Assembly: GCF_018446385.1 (NCBI RefSeq)
Contig: NC_056000.1
Location: forward strand, 33,393,511-33,457,510
Direction: 5' to 3'
DNA length: 64,000 bases
Source: Zingiber officinale
Taxonomy: Eukaryota; Streptophyta; Magnoliopsida; Zingiberales; Zingiberaceae
The stretch's first letter is position 1; every line of letters begins with the position of its first letter. Made by a program: the position numbers and the translations under genes. Shown piece by piece: positions 45,481-57,278 of the stretch. A model generated the notes under the pieces. It ran no database searches. It saw nothing but the letters and a program-made list of their open reading frames with translations, and was not told the origin of the DNA.

Positions 45481-45647
45481 CCAATCTCTCCAAACAGACG
45501 ATTGCTCCTATAATCTCCATACATTGTCAAAACAATCTTCATCAATTGTCAAACATCGAAACTCGCACATTACGACTCAAGCTTGAGTCAATTCAAGCTT
45601 AGTCAACTTTGTCAACCTTGACCTAGGGAAATTGCATCAACAAGTGT

Positions 45648-46375
45648 TTCACATGAAACCTAAGAGGACATTACCAAAATAAATGTCCAAAGGGAAAACA
45701 TCAAAATAAAAATAAGGGAGGAAGCTAAAACTTAAGGGGAGTTTCAAATGTATCATTTAATAATATTATTCCTTCACATCATGATAAAATACATGTTAGA
45801 AATAGATTTTATCAACTTATAGCTTGTTATCATAAAAATAGGATGCATGATCTTTCTAAAGACAATCATAGATCATATCATGCTAAAATGACTTACTCTA
45901 ACGATAGGAAGGTAAAAATAATTTAGGCAAGAACCATAAAGAATTTAGACGTATGCCTAGAAAAAGAAATGTATAAGGCAATAGTGAAAAATCAAAATTT
46001 ACGGATTTAAGGATTGAGAATTAAGTTTTAAGGTCAAGACTTGCTAAATTGGAGAATACCCTAAAGAAAATGACAAATGATGTTAAAGGGCCCAAAAAGA
46101 AAAATCTAGGATTAGGTGGGCAAAAATCATCTAAGGGTAAGAAAGGTTTGAGATACAAACCTAAGTTGACAATATTCCCTCATATCATAAAGTTCTATAT
46201 AATTATAGAACTAATCCTAGGTTTATGAATTAAGTCAAGGTTATAGGGTACCTAGTGTTGATCTTGAGGAGACTAATATGCCTAAGGCTTTTAAGAAATC
46301 TAAAAAAGTCATTAGGAAAGTATCTAAGGAAGTTATCCCTAATAAGTGTAAGTATCCCGTGGTAGTGTTGATGTG
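45648..46375 (+). pseudogene. Copia A gag, C-terminal half (decayed)
   Basis: Closed in all frames, but short matches to SIRE gag remain (FYQLIACYHKNRMHDLSKD, NMPKAFKKSKKVIRKVSKEV, NKCKYP). Continues after the 46376 insertion. Confidence 0.5.
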
Positions 46376-47245
46376 ATCAACTAAGTTAAGTTAGGTCCTA
46401 TCTGTGTTTAATGTCTTGTGTTTAAGTGTGCAGAAACTTAGGAGCATAAGAAGTTGAGTGGAAGACACAGCGAATGAGAAGAATGGTACAGGAAGCGAGT
46501 CGACAGGCTTGATACATTTGAGGGACGAGAAGCTGCGAAAGAGTACATCGACAGATTAGAAGGATGTGTGTGGAGCTTCTGAGGGACAAGAAGTCGGAGA
46601 GGAAGCTTGCTTGAGGAGAAGGTCGGAGTTGGGTTCAAGTGAACTCAATTCCAGATAACCGGAGCATCACCTACGTGAAGAAGACCAGTTGGAGGCTGAT
46701 TTGCCTTATGGAAGGCGCCTCCAACAAGCTTAAAGGCACCCTCAATGCCTTATGGAAGGCGCCTTCAACCTTGTTGATGGCGCCTTCAATACCCGTTAGC
46801 CGAAGATAAAGTTTTATCTTCGGCAGATAAAACTTGTCTTATTGAAGGCGCCTTAGATCTACTTGAAGGCACCTCTGAGCAACAAATAGTTTTTTCCAAG
46901 GACTATAAAAAGACCCCTGGAGTTAGGAATTAAAGAATAATTGAACTACAAATCCTGTATTCATTTTCCTAGTCTTTTGTAAGCTTAAAAGTGTGTAAGA
47001 GGCTACTCTGCCTTCAATAAAGGAGTACTTTCTAGTGGAGCTTTTTTCAACGTATTGGATTAACAACCACCTAGGATGTAACCAAGTAAATATATTATCC
47101 TCTTACTTTCATTTCTTTAATTGTTTAGTTTTATCATTATCTAATTTAATTGTGCTAATTTAATCAAGTCAAAGATCGAGAAAGGGTTTGAATTTTATTT
47201 TGTAGGTAATTCACCCCCCTCTTGTTGGCCTCCGTTATGCCAACA
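46376..47245 (+). mobile_element. Solo LTR, plus orientation (family of copia 3/4)
   Basis: 870 bp TGTTGATGTGATCAAC... to ...TATGCCAACA. Flanks GGTAG and GTAAG are only partly alike, so the TSD has mutated. GGCGCC cluster 46715-46865, TATAAAA at 46904-46910. Confidence 0.75.
46904..46910 (+). promoter_or_regulatory. TATA box of the 46376 solo LTR
   Basis: TATAAAA about 40 bp after the last GGCGCC-like palindrome. Confidence 0.55.
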
Positions 47246-47570
47246 GTAAGTACCTAATGGACCCAAGGAGCTAAAATAAGTATTGAGTTCTAAGAGTGTA
47301 ATATCTTCACACTAAATGAGTATAGGGTATATCAACTCTAATTAGAAGGAAAGTTAACCCAACTATAATGAAGTTGATATTTTAGGGCATTTTCAAAGTA
47401 TTATGATATCTTAAAAATGAAAATTCGAATCTTATCTTGGAAGATTTCTATAGTGTGTCAATAAGAATTTGAGGTCTTGAGATTAATAGAACTGGCACAA
47501 ATAGGATAAAATTTTAAAGTGTGCAAAGTTAGAATTTTTAGCACATTTGAGGGAGATATGCCACTTATGT
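47246..47570 (+). pseudogene. Copia A gag end
   Basis: SKYLMDPRS then NKY, stop/frame change, VLRV; the N-K-Y-W-V-P-K ending of SIRE gag is recognisable. Confidence 0.45.
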
Positions 47571-49077
47571 TAAATCGAGTTTTTAGCATAATGATTAAAT
47601 GATGACACTTAGATGAAAAATCTAGGTATTTACTTTATGCTACAATTATTATGTTTGTGTTCCCTATCATATGCTATGATATCATGACATACACAAATAT
47701 TTCATCTTATCATGATATTTGATATATGTCATGTCATACATATACATATCATTATGTAATGATAGTCTTTCTTTTGATAGTATGCATTTGATGAATGTCA
47801 TAATTATTTACATGTATTATTTTGATTCTTGTAATTAAGGACAATAACATTAGTTAACATACTAGTTAGGATGATCAAATTCAAAATGTCTAATTAGAGA
47901 TGCATAATCCCTTAGTTTAGGAAAACTGAACTTTACATATCACAAGAACAATAAGATTAACTTGTGTGTGTATTGAGATATATTAGACATAAGTGAAATA
48001 TTAGGATGATGAACTAAGTTCAAGAAGCAAATTTGGTGCATTAAAATTGAGCTAAGTTTCATCAAAATAAATGGATTTTACATGACGAGTCATGGGGAAA
48101 GCTAATGTGTAAGTTATGTGCATTATGCCCATAGATCATGGTTAGAAATTAGACTTGAAAACTATTTCAAAATTATTTTGAAAAACCTTTGTGAAGTCTA
48201 TTTATTGATAAAAATCACCATTAATTAGTTAAATATAAAGTTAAAGTGAATATTAATGTTTTCAACTTTGAACCATTCTTTACAAATAAATTTTATTTTC
48301 ATAGGAACCTATTTTTTCCTATTAGTATTTGACATAAGTAATGTCTACATTAAATTTTATATATTTTTTTTAAAATTATAGAATTACTTATGCATTTTTG
48401 AAACTCGGTCTGAAAAATTAGAAATTCAGGTTTTTAGGTCATCAATCGATTCGTGTCAGTTACCAATCGATTGGTAGTTGTATTTTTAGTTAAACTGAGT
48501 TATTTAAGCCATCTAAGCTCACTTTTAGGCATCTTAACTATCTCTAAACTTTTGTTACACTTAGATAATCATTTAAAGATGATTTTTTTTCGATAAAAAC
48601 GAGAAAGAAATGGTTAAAGGAGAAGAATGAGAATTTGAGAAGGAGATTTAGATTCAAGATTGAACTTTTAACCTCAAGACTTAATTTTTTAGAAATTCCT
48701 AAAGGTTTAGAACTCCAAATCATTGTTAGTGCAATGATTAAACTTGAAGCATGCTTTGAGGAGGAGGTCCACCTTAAAGCATGAATTGGAAATGAAAGGG
48801 GGAGATTTGAAGGATTGAGAAGAAGGAAGATGGGTGTATGCTCAACCTTGAGCATTGGAGACAATGAAACGTAAGAACCCTCCATTGTGATGTTGGAACT
48901 TTAAGATGAAATAATCTTGAGAAAATATTTTTAGTGTGTGTTAAAAGGGAAAAATATAGAGTTTAAGTTAGGAAACCCTTATATATGCTTTGACATGAGA
49001 AGAAGGATAAGTAGAAAAGTTGGACTAATAAGTTAGCCTAACTTCGACATATTGTCAAACATAAAAAAGGAAGAGAT
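47571..49077 (+). other. Copia A 3' non-coding region and PPT
   Basis: AT-rich, many ATATCAT words, no pol. Ends AAAAAAGGAAGAGATT, the PPT. Confidence 0.5.
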
Positions 49078-50056
49078 TATTGGTGCAATCGATCTTAGGT
49101 CAAAGTTGACCAATTTCACTAAGCTCAGGTTGATTCGAGTTTAAGTTTCAATATTTGATCAATATATGTTAGTAAGATATCAAGTAGGTCAAGGTTGTTC
49201 AGATACTTAACAATGTCGAAAGTCCAATGTAGCGTTGGCATGATGCAAGAAAAATCCAGATGGGTCATGCTTGACCGGACACCTGGTGATTGAAAGATCA
49301 ACAGGAAGTTGGCACGAAGACACCTAGTGATTGAAAGATCAACAAAAAGTTGGCATGAAGACAAGAAGTCTAAGTGAGTCAATGTTGATCGAGCACTTGG
49401 TGATCGAAAGTACAATGAAAAGTTGACAAGAGGAAATTTCAAGTGGTCACGGTTACTGAACACTTGGTGATCCGTGATCAGAAGTCCAACAAAAAGTTGG
49501 TAAGAGAAAAATTCAAATAGGTCATGGACGACTAGACACTTGGTAATCGGAAATCCAACATGGAGTTAACACGAGACAGAAAGTCTAAGTGAATCATGAA
49601 AGACCGGACACTTGGTGATGACAGAAGTTCCGATAGGTTAAGGTTGACCGGATGCTAGGTAACAAGAAGTCTCGTTAGGTCAAAGTTGACATGATGTTGA
49701 GCAAAGAAAATTCTGATAGATTGAGATCAACTATATGCTAGCCAAGATGAAAATTCAACTTGACAAGATTGAAATATGAGAGTATTAGTCAACTGATAGG
49801 ATGTATTAATTAATTAATGGATCCTAAACTTGAAATTGAAGTTTTGAGATATTTTTAGAGTTTACTATTATAATTAGGATTTCTACTATAGTAAGTAGGT
49901 TATTACAGTACTAGAGATTACTTTAAACTCTAAACCCTCAAATTAAAATTTAGGATTTAGTACAGAAACTTCATGTTGCTGCAGTAGCAGATTTAGATTT
50001 GCTATTGCGGTGTTTCAGCTTCAATGGCAATCGATCGGAGCTACAGTAATTAGGTT
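49078..50056 (+). repeat. Copia A right LTR (3' truncated)
   Basis: Starts TATTGGTGCAATC (TG mutated to TA). Hairpin array 49160-49720. Matches the left LTR up to TACAGTAATTAGG, then ends; R/U5 is lost. Confidence 0.75.
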
Positions 50057-50490
50057 TAAAATAATGAACATAAATGGTAAAAAATTAAAGAAAATATTTT
50101 TTTATAATGTGTCTCTCTATTAAAATTATTAAAATACCCTTCCTTATAAGTTGATATCCAAAATAATTTTTTATATTTTCAAGGTGTGGATTGCATAAGG
50201 AAAAGAAATCCAACGTTGAAGAAAAACGGAGAAAAAATAGGTAATATGACGATCAGCGAGTTAGCGATGGACATAGCATGAGCAACCTCACAAATCGCCT
50301 TGTTGGACTTTGCGGTCGTCCTCGGGAGAGAATTAAGTTGATTAGTATCAAATAGTATGAGATAGAATCACTACTCTAGAGTAAGAATTTAAATTTTGAT
50401 AAAGTTAAGGAAAACAAATTCACCTCATACTAATCAATTACAATGTCCTCATTTATATCCTTACATATGATTATGGGATCAATCGTGTGA
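50057..50490. other. Unassigned AT-rich sequence
   Basis: No gene, repeat boundary or RNA seen. GGACTTTGCGGT at 50308 recurs at 53523, suggesting the two sides of the next LTR belonged together. Confidence 0.4.
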
Positions 50491-50582
50491 GATCGTTGGA
50501 ATGATAAATGTTCCCAGCAAGATAGAGGGGATGATTAACTTCAATCGCTTCTTCAATGATTTGTTGCAGCTGAAAATACTCA

Positions 50583-51730
50583 GGGTGCGTTTGGTTCAAG
50601 TTATCATGTATAACCTTGGTTATGTGATTACCAGGTAATCACATAACCAAGGTTATGGGAAATAAAACATAACAAAATGTTGTTTGGTTCAATTTAGGTA
50701 ATGCAACAAAAACTTGTTTGTTTGAAGATTTAATTAATAACCTAGTTTAATATTGTACTATATTACCCTTAGTTACAAAACTAACTATAAATAATAATAA
50801 TAATATTATTATTATTATTGTTGTTGTTGTTGTTGTTGTTATTGTTGTTTTTTTATTTTTTTCATTTTAAAATTTTTTTACGTTTTTTAATATTATTATT
50901 GATAGTGATATATATAAATAAATAAAATTGGATAAAATTTTAATTTATTATTATTATTTTAGAAAATTTTATATAATTTGATTAGATTTTAATTAAATAT
51001 ATTTAATTTATCTTAATTTAATAAGATTTTAATTAAAATAACAAAGTTGGGGAAAAAAAAATCTCTGCATCTCCCTCTTCCTCCGGATTTGCTCGCGCCG
51101 CCTCTACCTCTTCCTCCGGATTTGCTCGCGCCGCCTCTACCTCTTCCTCCGGATTTGCTCGCGCCGCCTCTACCTCTTTCTCTAGATTTGCTCGCGCCGC
51201 CTGCTCCAGCTCACGCCGCCTACTCCCGCTCCCACCGCCCGCTACAGCTCTAGCCGCCTGCCGCCACCCCCCCCCACTCCTGCCACCTTCGGTCGTCATG
51301 CCTGCTCGCGCCGGCTGCTCTCGCTCCCACCGCCTGCTCCCGTTCTCGCTCCCGTCACTCGCTCTCGCCGCCCACTCCTGCTCCCACCGCCTACTCCCGC
51401 TCCTGCTCCTCGACACTGCCTCGATGTTGATCCGGCACCGCCCAACTTGACGACCGCTCCTCGGCTTGCTTCGATCTCGCTCCGATCATGCTCTGTTTAG
51501 AGGGTAATTGTGGAATAGTTTTTTGCTTAACATCAGGAATCAAGAAAAACCAAGGTAGATGGAGGTTTTCTGATTCTTGGTAAGATGCCCAAATTGATGA
51601 CGTTTGATGACGTGCAGGAATTGAGAAAAACTCTGGAATCCAAAAAAATCTTGAACCAAACACGGTTATCATGGATAACCATACACGGATAACCAAGGTT
51701 ATCCATGATAACCCTGAACCAAACACGCCC
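50583..51730. mobile_element. PIF/Harbinger-like non-autonomous element with GC-rich cargo
   Basis: TIRs GGGTGCGTTTGGTTCAAGTT and GGGCGTGTTTGGTTCAGG, extended by TTATCATGKATAACC. TSD TCA at 50580-50582 and 51731-51733 (TWA is usual, so this is a variant). The interior has an (ATT/GTT)n tract at 50790-50850 and a very GC-rich block (51075-51480). Confidence 0.75.
51075..51206. repeat. 33-bp tandem repeat
   Basis: Four copies of a 33-bp unit beginning TCTTCCTCCGGATTTGC. 33 bp is 11 codons, so a minus-strand frame (51033-51416) reads repeating AARANPEEEVE; no known family. Confidence 0.9.
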
Positions 51731-52559
51731 TCAAAGTAATGCTAACATCCGGATTTACTTGGTATCCATCCCAACGTGGTGACTAATCCAAGAATCCACA
51801 TGGAGTACACTCTCCACTATGAAAATACTCTTTCTCAGAAACAGTCCGGAGGTGTAGAAATCTCGTACAAACTTACATACAAGAAATACAATGCAAACAA
51901 GAAAAAAAATACACAATACAAATAAAAATCTTACTTGCTCTCTTGTAGCTTGTAAACGTCTCTTGATCGGTTGAAAAATGCAACAACACTTGTCTTCCAA
52001 AGCTCAAGAATCAGTGGAGAAGAGTGGAGAAAAAGAGATACATTTGAATCTCACCAAACGCCCTTATATGTCGCAATCTATGATTCCCAATCGATTGGCC
52101 TTACCCCCAATCAATTGTCACGTCAAATCCGAGTGATTTCAGCCGTCCAAACCTTGCAACGACTCTTTTTCGCATCTCTCAATCGATTACCTAATTGATT
52201 AAGCACTTTTTGATCGATTGTCCAATCGATCAAGAATGTCTCTGTGCTCTCATGAAAACTCTTCTCAATCGATTACTCGGCTTCAATCGATCACCTGATC
52301 AATTTAGAAGCCTACTATTCACTTTGCGAACTTCTCCCAATTGATCGAACATTTTCTCAATTGATTCAGCACAGAAAACATTGTGCTTCGTGAAATCCCC
52401 CTTCAATTGATTGACTTCAGAATGAATTGATCACCTGATCGATTCACTACGCGCGCGTCGCGTAGAGATGCGCTCAATCAATCGGATGTAGCTCTCAATC
52501 GATCACTTGATTGATTGCCCAACCCTAACTTGCTTAACCCAAGTCTATGGTTCCTTTGC

Positions 52560-53350
52560 CCAATCTTCGGCCAATTGTGATATGTTGGGATTTCTCCACC
52601 ATGTTTTCGGTCAACATTTTGATCCACTTGGATTTTGTTAACTTCTCATTAGACTTCCGATCAACAAGAGCAGTCTTCCTTGACTCACTTAGATTTTTCT
52701 CTTACCTAACCACAGTTACAACTTAACCTTGCCAGCAGGTGCTCCCCCTTAACCCACTTGAACTTCTCTTTGCTTAACCACAATTATGACTTTTCTTTAC
52801 CAACGTGCAATCCTCCTTGATCCACTTGAACTTACTTGTCTAATTGTAGTTAGGACTTTTCTTGGGAACGTACGGTCCTTCTTGACCCACTTGGACTTTC
52901 CTTGCCAAGGTGCGATCCACTTTGACTCATTTGGACTTTCCTTGCCAACGTGCGATCCGTTTTGACTCATTTGTACTTTCCTTTGTCTAGTCGCAGTTAG
53001 GACTCTTCTTGTCAATGTGTGGTCCTGCTTAACTCACTTGGACTTTCCTTGCCAACATGCGGTTCGTTTTGACCCATTTGGACTTTCTTTTGCCTAACCA
53101 CAATTAGGACTTTCCTTGCTAATATGCGGTCCTCCTTGATCCACTTGGACTTTCCTTGCCAGCAAACAGTCCTCCCTAACTCACTTGGACTTTCCTTTGC
53201 AACGTACGGTTCTATTTAACTCACTTGGATTTCCCTTTACCTAACCCTTGAGTTAGGATTTGTCTTACCTAACTTCCAATTTAAGACTTTACCATTGTCT
53301 AATCTCTAATTAGGACTTTACCTGTCAAGTACTGGTTCTCCATGATCTAC
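52560..53350 (-). repeat. Decayed hairpin array of the old solo LTR
   Basis: A dozen or so AAGTCC-type modules (plus strand GGACTTTCCTTGCCAACGTG and variants), pairing imperfect. Confidence 0.65.
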
Positions 53351-53496
53351 TTGACTTCTTTCTCATATATTTCATAATATATTCTCCAAATATATTATCC
53401 ATAATATATTATTCAAATATTAAAATTTAAACTCAACTCCTCTCAAACTTAATCAAACTGATTAACTTTGATCTAGAAAATAATTATATCAATACA

Positions 53497-54254
53497 ATGA
53501 ATTTCATCTTTCACCACCACAATGGACTTTGCGGTAGTTGTGATTGAGCTCGTGGGTGCCATGATTGACCTTGTAGTAGCACCTATAAATCGTTTTTGAC
53601 AACTTTCTATGAGTCCCTTGTGATAGCCTGCTGCGCGAGAGAGATTCAAGTTACTAAGCAAGGCCGCACATGGGTGACGGGAGAAATAATTGGAAAGTTC
53701 CTTTCGTCCAATTTTAAATTGATGAAAAAATTGTCTAAAAAAAACATGATCGATCGATGAATTTTTTGATCAATTTATCCAATTTTTTTACAATAGTCTA
53801 CGAATTTTTAAAATCTATTTGCCATTTTTATATAATCAGTAAACAAAGAATAATAGTATTTTGATATATATATTTTTTATAATCCTTCGTTCATTCTTCC
53901 CCTTCTCATTTTAAAATAAAGAAGATATTAAAGTCTCTACGCAATAATAAAATACTAAAAAAAATGAAGATTAAATTTGAATATATTAAATGAATATTTT
54001 GGAATGTGCATAAATTATATTTTAATTTATACGGTGGTAGAGAACACGATGTATTTTTAGAATTAATCGCTTAAAATTACTAGAACGAAGTTAATCCACC
54101 TTGACTATAAAATAAGAGAGATGATACCCTATATATCTGAGGCCGCATCTGGTGCATATTTTAAATTTATTTATTTATTTTTTTAACTTAATACTATAAT
54201 TTAATTTATAAATTCTAAAATAAATAATTAAAAAAAAACTAAAATAAACAATCA

Positions 54255-54303
<49 letters not shown>

Positions 54304-54414
54304 GAAAAGCTCACTTGCGATGATTTCCTGTGGTTTGGTGCGACGGAGATGATCAACGGGAGGTTGACATGGAACGCGTGAGAGAGAGGAAACATTAACT
54401 CGTGAAAAACAAAA
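53497..54414. other. AT-rich intergenic-like sequence with (AT)n
   Basis: No coding signal. Perfect AT dinucleotide run of about 39 bp at 54257-54295. Confidence 0.6.
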
Positions 54415-54925
54415 ATGCGTCAAAAACTTCGCACCTCCTCCTTCTCTCAGAAAACCTTAGCTTCTAGAGAAGCACTCCGTGATCCACCCACCGCACCTCC
54501 CTCTCTCGCCTACGAACACCTTCGTCGTGAGAGATCTTTGTCGCGCCGAGCTTTCTCAAGCTACAACCTCCCTCTCTCGCCTCAATTCCTCGCCGCGCCT
54601 CAGTTCCTCGTTGCGCCTCCCTCTCTTGCCTATGAGCGCCTTCAACATGAGAGATCTTTGTTACGCCGAGCTTTCTCAAGCCACGACCTCCCTCTCTCGC
54701 TCGCTTCTCTCGCTTTAGTTTCCCGCCGTGCCTCAGTTCCTTGCTGCGCCTCAATTGCTCGTTGTCGCCTCCCTCTCAACAGACGAGAGCCCTAGCTTCT
54801 CTCTCCCCGTACCTGGGTTCCTTGCTGCCACGAAGCCTCATAGGCGCGCTTCCCTCCTTGATTGGTTGTTGGTGGGAATGAGGTACTTTGTTTGCTTTGA
54901 TTTGGAATTCGCCTTAGTACCTTAA
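54415..54925 (+). other. GC-rich, CT-rich stretch, possible 5' exon/UTR of the FAR1-like gene
   Basis: A frame from 54415 (126 codons) contains a 120-bp direct duplication (54496-54580 versus 54616-54700, offset exactly 40 codons) giving PPSLAYEHLRRERSLSRRAF and a sibling. No domain is recognised; several overlapping frames are open, as expected of CT-rich sequence. It lies 0.5 kb upstream of the FAR1-like exon and could be its leader. Confidence 0.35.
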
Positions 54926-55414
54926 TCTGAGTTGGTTTTGCAATGAAATGATTTCACCTTCATTGTCTTCCTTTTTTTTACTGGTATTAACCGATGATTA
55001 GGAAAGATAGAAGTTTTTTGAGTGAAGATTACTCATGCCTTTGTGCTTATGCATGCTGTTTTAGTAGTTTAAGATTATAATTTGGGTATTATAATTTTAG
55101 TTTATATGCTTTGCTTAACTACCCTGTCTTCTAAATAGTAATAATGTTTTCAAATAAAGTTTAGAGCTATTTCTGATTTGTTGGTCTAACTATTGAATTG
55201 CTGTCATTCTCTTTTTATTTCCCGATATTGAATTAACAACGATAATGATACAACCAAGCCTTTCCAATCTACTTATTTTGGCTAATCTATTTAGTTTTTG
55301 TAGATTTTATTATGTTATTCTGCTTTAGAAAACTGTTAAAGTTTAATGTCTCTGTCAAGTTAATTGGAACAGTTGTTGTTTATTTATCTACTTATATATC
55401 TATTATCAAATATA
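54926..55414 (+). other. Intron-like sequence upstream of FAR1-like exon
   Basis: T-rich with no frames; position suggests a 5' intron. Confidence 0.35.
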
Positions 55415-56375
55415 ATGCGAGGACGCCTAGAAATAGAAGAAAATTGAGTTGATGATAAGGAATTTATTCCCCAAGTTGTAGAGGATCGAAAGCTAAAAAT
55501 TGGAATGGAATTCCCATCACTGGATGATGCATATTCATTCTATAACCAATATGCACGAGAAGCCAAATTTAGTTCAAGGAATAGCACGAGCAAGAAAAAT
55601 AAGATGACAAATGAAGTGACGTGGAAACAAATTGTATGCTTTAAAGGACATACAAATTTAATACGGAACAATAAACATTCAAACCCTGATCAACTAACAA
55701 GGGAAAGGGCATGTGACGCAGTTAGAACGAGTTGTAAGTCGAATATTGCATTTGTCAAGAAACAGACAGGGCCCGCTTGGGTTGTCTATAACTTCATAGA
55801 AACCCATAATCATTCGCTCTCGACTCCATCAAAGGTGCATTTGATATGCCAACATTGTATTGTTTCGGTAGCCAAGAAAGCATTGACAAAATATTTTTCA
55901 TAGGCCAATGTACCAACTTGTCAACAAATGCGTTTATTAGAGATAGAGTATGAAGGCCCTGAGTGGGTATGTTACACAGAAAAAAGATATTTGAAACTTT
56001 AAGAGAAATTTTAGGGATGAACAAAAGGATATTGATGCCGAAACACTAATCAAGTTTTTTTTACATCTGAGCAAGAGAAGAATTCAGATTTTTTTCTTTG
56101 ATTACCGGACTAATTCAGATAAAAGATTTACTAGGTACTTTTGGGCTGATTATGTATCAAGAAGGACACAGTATATTTAGTGATATAGTTGTATTTGATA
56201 CGACATATAACACCAACAAATATTGCTTGATTTTGACACCATTTATTGGAGTTAATCATCATCATCAGATAATTCTTTTTGGTTAGGGGTTTTGTAGTGA
56301 TGAGATAACTGAATCTTTTATTTGGTTATTTACAAAGTTTTTAGAAGGCATGTGTAAAGGTGCACTAAATATATC

Positions 56376-57219
56376 TGTTGAAACCCCAAGGTATTTTGAT
56401 GTGATCAAACAAGTTAAGTTAGATCATGTTTTGCTTAACCCTTGTGTCTAAGTGTGCAGGAGCTTAGGAACACAGGAAGTCGAGCGGAAGACGCGGGTAG
56501 CGAGAAGGACAGCACGGGGAGAGAGCTGACGGGCTCGGTGCGTCTGAGGGATGAGATGACGCGGAAGAGTACACCGATGGACGAGAAGAACGTACGCGAC
56601 GCTCGAGGGACGAGAAACCGGGAAGGAAGGCTGCTCGAGGAGAAGGTCGAAACTTGGGTTCAGGTGAGCCCATTCCAGATGGCTGAGATCACCTAAGCTA
56701 GCAGAGACTGAGGCAAACGGCACCGGAGCAGAAGGCTCGGACTAGAAAGTCAACTTGGTTGATCCGGGCGCCCGGACCATCCGGGCGCCCAAAGTTGGTA
56801 TTTATCTAGGTCGCAGTCAAACTGCGATCCGTACATAGGGGGTAAAATTTTATCCCCCCAGGACGCCTGGAACCCTTCGGGGCGCCTCGACCAAGGCTAT
56901 AAATAAAGCCTTGGTCCGGAAGCTTTTCAACAACTCACTTGTAATCTATTTCTCTGTGCTTTACTTTTCTTCTGTGCTGTTAATGTTGTAAGAGGCTACT
57001 CCGCCCAAAGGAGATCTTCAGATAGTGCGCCTTATTCTCCTTGGATTAGCAATCTGCTAATTGCAAACCAAGTAACTTCTCTGTGTTCATTTTCTTTATT
57101 GGTCTCTGTCTTTTTAATTACAAGTGTTCTGTATTTAGTTGAAAATCCGAGAAGGGTCGAATTTATTTTTTCAGGTCAATTCACCCCTCCCCTCTTGTCG
57201 GCCTCCAAAGGGACCAACA
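56376..57219 (+). repeat. Copia 3 5' LTR
   Basis: GGGCGCCC palindromes 56762-56800 and GGCGCC at 56880, TATAAATA 56898-56905, leader with poly-pyrimidine AATTCACCCCTCCCC. Confidence 0.93.
56898..56905 (+). promoter_or_regulatory. TATA box of copia 3 5' LTR
   Basis: TATAAATA directly after the GGGCGCCC / GGCGCC palindromes. Confidence 0.6.
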
Positions 57220-57221
57220 AG

Positions 57222-57233
57222 TAGTATCAGAGC
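57222..57233 (+). other. Copia 3 primer binding site
   Basis: TAGTATCAGAGC, one change from the initiator-Met PBS. Confidence 0.8.
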
Positions 57234-57278
57234 GAGGACACTTCAGAAGGACTAACCGCTGACCGAAGCAAGCAACCA

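Larger units (their letters stand above)
44050..45642 (-). mobile_element. Solo LTR (SIRE-like), minus orientation
   Basis: TSD AGTGT at 44045-44049 and 45643-45647, 1593 bp, minus-strand TGTTGATGCAATTTCC... to ...AGTGACCCAACA. Contains a hairpin array (45480-44990), a CAATCGATCG palindrome cluster (44900-44560) and a TATA-like AGTATAAA near 44520-44513. No internal region. Confidence 0.88.
28106..50056 (+). mobile_element. Copia A: old SIRE-like element, split by three later insertions
   Basis: Left LTR 28106-29836, PBS, degenerate gag (29992-30236, 43547-44049, 45648-46375, 47246-47570), non-coding 3' part, PPT and a truncated right LTR (49078-~50056). Gag is split by copia 2, a solo LTR at 44050 and a solo LTR at 46376. 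Stops throughout gag and strong LTR divergence mark it as the oldest in this block. No pol is recognisable, so it too may have been gag-only. Confidence 0.85.
50491..53496 (-). mobile_element. Old SIRE-like solo LTR split by a Harbinger-like element
   Basis: 51734-52060 aligns with 44150-44420 of the other solo LTR (ATTTACTTGGTATCCATC, ACTCTCCACTA). Contains CAATCGATT palindromes (52080-52510), TATA-like ATATAAGG near 52063, and a decayed hairpin array (52560-53350). The end ...ATATCAATACA at 53496 corresponds to GCATCAACA. The left border is approximate and no TSD is evident. Confidence 0.65.

Noticed and set aside
51033..51416. Arg/Glu-rich 127-codon protein
   Set aside because: Arises from GC-rich 33-bp repeats in a transposon; other strands are equally open.
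54415..54795. Independent protein-coding gene
   Set aside because: Three overlapping open frames in CT-rich sequence and an internal 120-bp duplication; more like a leader.
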